A DNA stretch of 10,805 nucleotides from NCBI GenBank assembly GCA_947565475.1, contig CANOGI010000059.1:1-10805 (forward strand), in the 5' to 3' direction. This DNA comes from an uncultured Eubacteriaceae bacterium. GTDB taxonomy: Bacteria > Bacillota > Clostridia > Lachnospirales > CAG-274. The notes beneath the pieces were generated by a model, which was given only the letters and a program-made list of their open reading frames with translations, did no database searches and was not told the origin of the DNA. The translations under genes were made by a program, and so were the position numbers. Of this stretch, positions 7,720-10,805 are shown piece by piece. The stretch's first letter is position 1. Each line of letters begins with the position of its first letter.

Positions 7720-7891
7720 TAATATAGTCAAATGACTTAAAAAATGAACAAGTTCGGCGGCTTACAATCATTTTTGCCTCGTAATCGTCAGTCGGCATAG
7801 GCTTTAAGCTACGCTATCCTTCCGCTGCCTCGCAAAAATAATTTTTATCTATCCCCCTTTTGCTTATTTTCAAGTGATTCGACTATAATAA
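7720..7891. mobile_element. 172-bp MITE-like element with imperfect terminal inverted repeats
   Basis: The left end (from 7720) and the reverse complement of the right end (to 7891) share ATAGTC.AAT.ACTT.AAAA, about 21 of 25 bases. A second inverted pair, ATTTTTGC (7770-7777) and GCAAAAAT (7832-7839), lies inside. Between them is a GC-richer core with further small stems. A related edge, AAGTTCGTTCACTATAAT, occurs alone at 5460-5477. No transposase is encoded, and target duplications are not clear. Confidence 0.5.
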
Positions 7892-7977
7892 AAAATAAGC
7901 GCGAAAAACGCGGCTGCTTTTATAATAAACCCAATAGTTCTGTATAACCTTTCAAAATCCGCCCTAAAAATCTTTTT

Positions 7978-8106
7978 TTAACCGACCGGGGAACTTCCCT
8001 TTGTATTCATAGGGAGTGCAAGCCAGCCTCCCACTGAATATAAAGGCGAATACTTTCGCCGTCGGCTACTCAAATTTTTGTTACACAAAAATTTGAGTAG
8101 TCTTAA
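7978..8106 (-). repeat. Main palindromic repeat family, copy C (reversed)
   Basis: This copy has both ends: TTAA at 8103-8106 (start on the minus strand) and TTAA at 7978-7981. The leading hairpin is a perfect 16-bp pair (8066-8081 with 8085-8100, loop TAC). It is followed by CCGAC, the GGCGAA/TTCGCC hairpin and the TATTCAGTGGGAG/CTCCCTATGAATA stem. About 40 bases of the central branch present in copies B and D are missing. The last hairpin is shortened to GGGAA/TTCCC. Confidence 0.8.
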
Positions 8107-8373
8107 CATCAGCTTTTTTTAATATCGAACGGGCTTATTATGCTCGCTGTATATCACCAAATAGGTCTATACGGCCAATCGTTAAGCCCTGAGAAAATAA
8201 ACCTCAGACAAGTTAGTCTGACATAAAACACGCCGTAAACGAAATTTACTTATAACAAACCAATAAGAATAAACAAAGCTAATCTTAATAGACCTGATAT
8301 ATAAAAGGATTCTTTTGTCAATTCGCGCTAAAGCTAAAGATTTCTCGAATCGCTATAAAATTGGTTATATGTA

Positions 8374-8715
8374 TCACAGACCAATACTTACTAAAAGCGC
8401 CTTATTTATTTTCCTCATAAGGTCGCCGTCAAGATGCCCTATTTTCTCACGAAGCCTTTTTTTATCTATAGTCCTAATCTGTTCAAGTAAAACGACGGAA
8501 TCCTTAACTAATGAATACTTACAGCAGTCTATCTCTATATGCGTCGGCAGCTTCGCTTTGTTTATCTGAGAGGTAATAGCGGCGCATATAACGGTTGGGC
8601 TGTACCTATTTCCAACGTCGTTTTGAATAATAAGCACAGGACGTATCCCTCCTTGTTCCGAACCTACGACCGGGCTTAAATCAGCGTAAAAAATGTCGCC
8701 CCTTTTCACAGTCAT
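8374..8715 (-). CDS. mazF: MazF/NdoA (EndoA) family endoribonuclease toxin
   Basis: The protein has 113 residues, close to the 116 of Bacillus NdoA, and is colinear with it throughout (VKRGDI, DLSPVVGSEQGGIRPVLIIQND, AAITSQI, KLPTHIEID, DSVVLLEQIRTIDKKRL). The catalytic pair known in NdoA, Arg25 and Thr48, is present at the same positions. NdoA cuts single-stranded mRNA within UACAU, and this enzyme probably does the same or something similar. ATG 8715 is preceded by GTGAGG four bases upstream, a close ribosome binding site. alr lies 670 bases upstream in the same direction, the neighbour expected from Bacillus alr-ndoAI-ndoA, but no CopG-like antitoxin frame lies between or beside them. The gene is intact. 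It could be controlled by an antitoxin elsewhere, or kept at low level by weak expression. Confidence 0.95.
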   Translation of the reverse strand: MTVKRGDIFYADLSPVVGSEQGGIRPVLIIQNDVGNRYSPTVICAAITSQINKAKLPTHIEIDCCKYSLVKDSVVLLEQIRTIDKKRLREKIGHLDGDLMRKINKALLVSIGL

Positions 8716-9385
8716 TTTGCCTCACACTCCATATTTCAAATAAATAAAAATTGAGGCGATACACATTACACTAATCTTAAATAAAAACTCGAAACTAAAA
8801 TAAAAAGCGATGAATTTTATAAAAAACAAAAATTTTTTTACTCTATTGTTTAAATTAAGATTAGCGTCATAACGATTTTAACACAAATTAATAAAATCAC
8901 GGTATCCCTCTCAAGAAAACACTTACTTTCCCAAAAGCCATGATAATCGGCGTCAATCCGCCTTTCCCTGAAACTTGAAAAGCTAAACGAATCATACGAT
9001 TTATCCGGCTGGTGATTTCTTGTAATATTATTTGCGGTATGACGCGTAATTATACTTTAAAAAGCAAAAAATTAATTTATAACGGTTCGCAAGATTTTTA
9101 AAGCGAAACAAGAAAATAATTCTATTAGTTGATATAGCCGCTTTTAGAAAACTACTCGAATTTTTCTATAACAAAAATTCTCGTATCCGACGGCGAAAGT
9201 ATTCGCCTTTGTATTCAGTGGGAGACTGGTCGCGAAACTTCCTTTTACCACTCACCCTCGCAATATGGCTTGCGCTCCCTATGAATACAAGCGTTAGTTC
9301 ACACGCTTAAAAAGCGGGTAACTTCCTCTGTCGGTTAAATTATCGGGTAAGGTGTTTTATGTGAACCTGTTAATCAGAGCGCTCA
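8716..9385. other. 670-base gap between alr and mazF, where the antitoxin gene would be expected
   Basis: No frame resembling an antitoxin is found on either strand. Nearest mazF is an AT-rich stretch with CTAATCTTAA (8771-8780) opposite TTAAGATTAG (8855-8864). Next is a short minus-strand open stretch without a usable start (8897-9049), and then copy D of the main repeat (9151-9340), which reaches to 46 bases from the alr stop codon. Confidence 0.7.
9151..9340 (+). repeat. Main palindromic repeat family, copy D (longest form)
   Basis: It has the leading hairpin (ACTACTCGAATTTTT with AAAAATTCTCGTA) and the outer stem TATCCGAC (9184-9191) with GTCGGTTA (9330-9337). Branch one is a perfect hairpin, GGCGAA-AGTA-TTCGCC (9192-9207). 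Branch two pairs 9209-9224 with 9275-9290 (14 of 16) and contains CGCAA/TTGCG. Branch three has CGCTT-AAA-AAGCG inside AGTT/AACT. It ends in TTAA (9335-9338). This is the best template for the family. Confidence 0.8.
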
Positions 9386-10546
9386 TTAATTTATGTAATT
9401 TACAGTTTTTATAGTCTCCCCACTTTTTATGTAAATCCTTGGAACTCTTTTTCCGACGTTGCATAAGACCTCATAGCTTATTGTATTTTCAATTCTCGCT
9501 ATATCGTCGGCGCTTATAACCTGGCCGTTATCCTCTCCCATAAGAATAACCGTGTCTCCAGCCTTAACATCTCCCGCGTCCGTAACGTCCGCCATAAACT
9601 GGTCCATACAAACATTGCCGACAACAAAAACCGCGCGCCCGTTTATAATAACTTTCGCCTTGTTGCTTAAAGCCCTTGAATAGCCGTCGGCATAGCCCAC
9701 CGGAATTGTGGCTATTTTAGATTTTCTTTTTGTGATAAAAGTCCTTCCGTAACCGATAGACACACCCGCCTCCACTTCTTTGACATAGCTCACATTTGTT
9801 TTAAGGCTCATACACGGCAGAATATTAAGGTCTCTTTTAACCTTGTCAGAGGGATAAAGCCCGTAAAGAATAATCCCTTCTCTCACCATATCGAGGCAAA
9901 ATTCAGGAAGGTCAAGAATAGCCCCGCTGTTGGCGGCATGTTTAATAATCTTCCTGCCAAGAATCCTCTCTGTGTTTTCAGCCATATACGTAAATTTCTC
10001 ATACTGCTCAAAAGTAAACGTCTTATCTTCCTCGTCGGCGGTCGCGAAATGGGTGTAAATCCCCGTGATATTTATGTTTTGAAGTCTTGATATTTTTTCT
10101 ATGACGCTAAGGCTTTCTTCAGTAGGAGTAAACCCTATTCTCCCCATACCTGTGTCAATTTTAATATGTATATCGACGGTTTTATTAAGCTTCACCGCCG
10201 CCTTTGAGAACTCTAAAGCCATATCGTAGGAAAAAACCGTCTGAGTAAGCTCGTTTAAAATAACCTCGTCTATTCTCGCCTCCGGAGTATATCCAAGCAA
10301 AAGCGTAGGCGCGAAAATACTGTGTCGCCTAAGCTGTACACCCTCCTCGCAGGTAGCGACTCCAAGCCAGTCGGCGCCGTTGTATAAAGCGACCTTGCTC
10401 ACCTCGACGGCGCCGTGACCATAGGCGTCCGCCTTGACCACGGCGAGAATTTTTGTTTTTTCCCCTACGGCTTTTCTTACCTCTCTTAAATTGTTGGCGA
10501 TATTGTCAAGGTTAATTTCAGCGATAACCCGTTGATACTCAGCCAT
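9386..10546 (-). CDS. alr: Alanine racemase
   Basis: The enzyme has 386 residues, the usual length. It interconverts L- and D-alanine in the cytoplasm using pyridoxal phosphate, supplying D-Ala for peptidoglycan. The PLP lysine is K38 in VVKADAYGHG. Other family residues are K129 (the position of the carbamylated lysine in HIKID), R136 (GMGRIGF), H203 and S207 near KHAANSG, R221 (DMVREGIILYG), the second catalytic base Y266 (SIGYGRTF) and M314-D315 (NVCMDQF). The N-terminal half is the TIM barrel and the part after about 245 the beta domain. ATG 10546 follows AGGAGG (10559-10554) by 7 bases, a strong ribosome binding site. The next gene in the same direction is mazF, separated by a repeat-rich 670-base gap. 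The enzyme is intact, with nothing unusual. Confidence 0.97.
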   Translation of the reverse strand: MAEYQRVIAEINLDNIANNLREVRKAVGEKTKILAVVKADAYGHGAVEVSKVALYNGADWLGVATCEEGVQLRRHSIFAPTLLLGYTPEARIDEVILNELTQTVFSYDMALEFSKAAVKLNKTVDIHIKIDTGMGRIGFTPTEESLSVIEKISRLQNINITGIYTHFATADEEDKTFTFEQYEKFTYMAENTERILGRKIIKHAANSGAILDLPEFCLDMVREGIILYGLYPSDKVKRDLNILPCMSLKTNVSYVKEVEAGVSIGYGRTFITKRKSKIATIPVGYADGYSRALSNKAKVIINGRAVFVVGNVCMDQFMADVTDAGDVKAGDTVILMGEDNGQVISADDIARIENTISYEVLCNVGKRVPRIYIKSGETIKTVNYIN

Positions 10547-10583
10547 TAAAAAACCTCCTCGAAAAAAATCTCATCTTAAAATA

Positions 10584-10612
10584 TTTAAACTCCCCGTAAC
10601 GTAAATTGTTAA
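10584..10612 (-). promoter_or_regulatory. Possible alr promoter
   Basis: On the minus strand TTAACA (10612-10607) is 17 bases from TTTAAA (10589-10584). The -35 box matches 5 of 6 and the -10 box only 4 of 6. The -35 overlaps the TTAA end of repeat copy E, so if real, the repeat supplies part of the promoter. The alternative is transcription from a gene beyond the window. Confidence 0.3.
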
Positions 10613-10705
10613 GACTACTCTAATTTTTGCTACACAAAAATTCTCGTAACCAACGGCGAAAGTATCTGCCTTTGTATCCAGAGCGTGCGCGCGCTCCCAC
10701 TTAAT
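10609..10705 (+). repeat. Main palindromic repeat family, copy E (diverged)
   Basis: It starts TTAAGACTACTC with the leading hairpin (TACTCTAATTTTT with AAAAATTCTCGTA), then AACGGCGAAAGTAT and TTTGTATCCAG. The central branch is replaced by a compact GAGCG/CGCTC hairpin rich in GC, and the final branch and GTCGG end are not recognisable. Sequence related to the second repeat family follows immediately. Confidence 0.65.
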
Positions 10706-10740
10706 GAAACACCGCATAATTAAAAAATAAAAATAATTTT

Positions 10741-10798
10741 AGTGAAAGCGTGGAATTTTTAATCCCACTTAAACGAAAACGCTTTTTCGTTAGGAGCG
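10741..10798 (+). repeat. Second repeat family, copy 2 (35-base core at 10756-10790)
   Basis: The core is identical to 5355-5389 except at one base. In this copy the upstream part is uninterrupted: AATAAAAATAATTTTAGTGAAAGCG runs straight into a GTGG/CCAC hairpin around ATTTTTAAT, and then the ACGAAAA-CGC-TTTTTCGT hairpin. The element may continue past the window edge. Confidence 0.7.
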
Positions 10799-10805
10799 TA
10801 TTTTT

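Larger units (their letters stand above)
7291..8373. other. 1083-base gap upstream of LCP and downstream of mazF
   Basis: No gene is seen. It holds the LCP leader and promoter (to 7421), a 162-bp nested palindrome (7513-7674), a 172-bp inverted-repeat element (7720-7891) and a reversed copy of the main repeat (7978-8106). The remainder (8107-8373) has only small hairpins, TCAGAC/GTCTGA near 8213-8230 and CTGAG/CTCAG just before it. There is no convincing terminator for mazF. Confidence 0.7.

Noticed and set aside
8107..8260. Minus-strand stretch that reads as peptide-like between stops (NLSEVYFLRA, TYLVIYSEHNKPVRY)
   Set aside because: Two in-frame stops interrupt it, there is no start or ribosome binding site, and I recognise no family. 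A decayed gene is possible but not supportable.
8698..8715. Upstream ATG frame ending in ATGA at the mazF start (MECEAK)
   Set aside because: It looked like the overlapping end of an antitoxin gene, but an in-frame TGA lies two codons before its ATG, so only six residues are encoded.
10547..10610. Possible T-box or other riboswitch upstream of alr
   Set aside because: Only about 60 bases separate the repeat from the start codon, with no T-box sequence or terminator/antiterminator pair.

Overview
The window looks like a chromosomal segment of a low-GC, Gram-positive, pectin-degrading anaerobe of the Clostridia. Four things point there. The MazF/NdoA and alanine racemase proteins resemble the Bacillus/Clostridium type. 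The genes start behind AGGAGG-like ribosome binding sites and sigma-A-type promoters. A giant secreted pectate lyase carries an S-layer homology (SLH) anchor. The tRNA gene does not encode its CCA end. Pectinolytic gut Clostridia such as Monoglobus would fit, but that is an inference from gene content, not an identification.

Layout: positions 1-4968 (minus) are one uninterrupted but window-truncated reading frame of 1656 residues. It encodes a multimodular family PL9 pectate lyase: signal peptide, acidic linker, two jelly-roll-like modules, several Ig-like modules, a PL9 beta-helix with all expected calcium and catalytic residues, a charged linker and the start of an SLH anchor. It has its own promoter at 5131-5159. 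A tRNA-Leu(CAG) gene with its own promoter lies on the plus strand at 5594-5676. An LCP (LytR-Cps2A-Psr) wall-polymer ligase is at 6187-7290 (minus), with a promoter at 7393-7421. A MazF/NdoA endoribonuclease toxin is at 8374-8715 (minus) and alanine racemase alr at 9386-10546 (minus).

The genes are separated by long AT-rich gaps (about 260 to 1080 bases). These gaps are packed with structured repeats rather than small genes. One family of about 100-190 bp has five copies (four plus, one minus) and folds into a hairpin followed by a three-branched stem; several copies end in TTAA. A second family shares a 35-base core between positions 5355 and 10756. There are also a possible nested insertion flanked by an 8-base direct repeat, a 162-bp nested palindrome and a 172-bp inverted-repeat element. 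No transposase is present, so these look like non-autonomous, MITE-like elements or structured-RNA repeats.

How the genes work together: alr supplies D-alanine for peptidoglycan, the LCP protein attaches secondary polymers to peptidoglycan, and SLH domains commonly bind such polymers. The cell-wall genes and the wall-anchored lyase are therefore functionally related, though each appears to be transcribed separately. The alr-mazF order recalls the Bacillus alr-ndoAI-ndoA order. Here the antitoxin is not detectable, and the 670-base gap contains a repeat copy instead.
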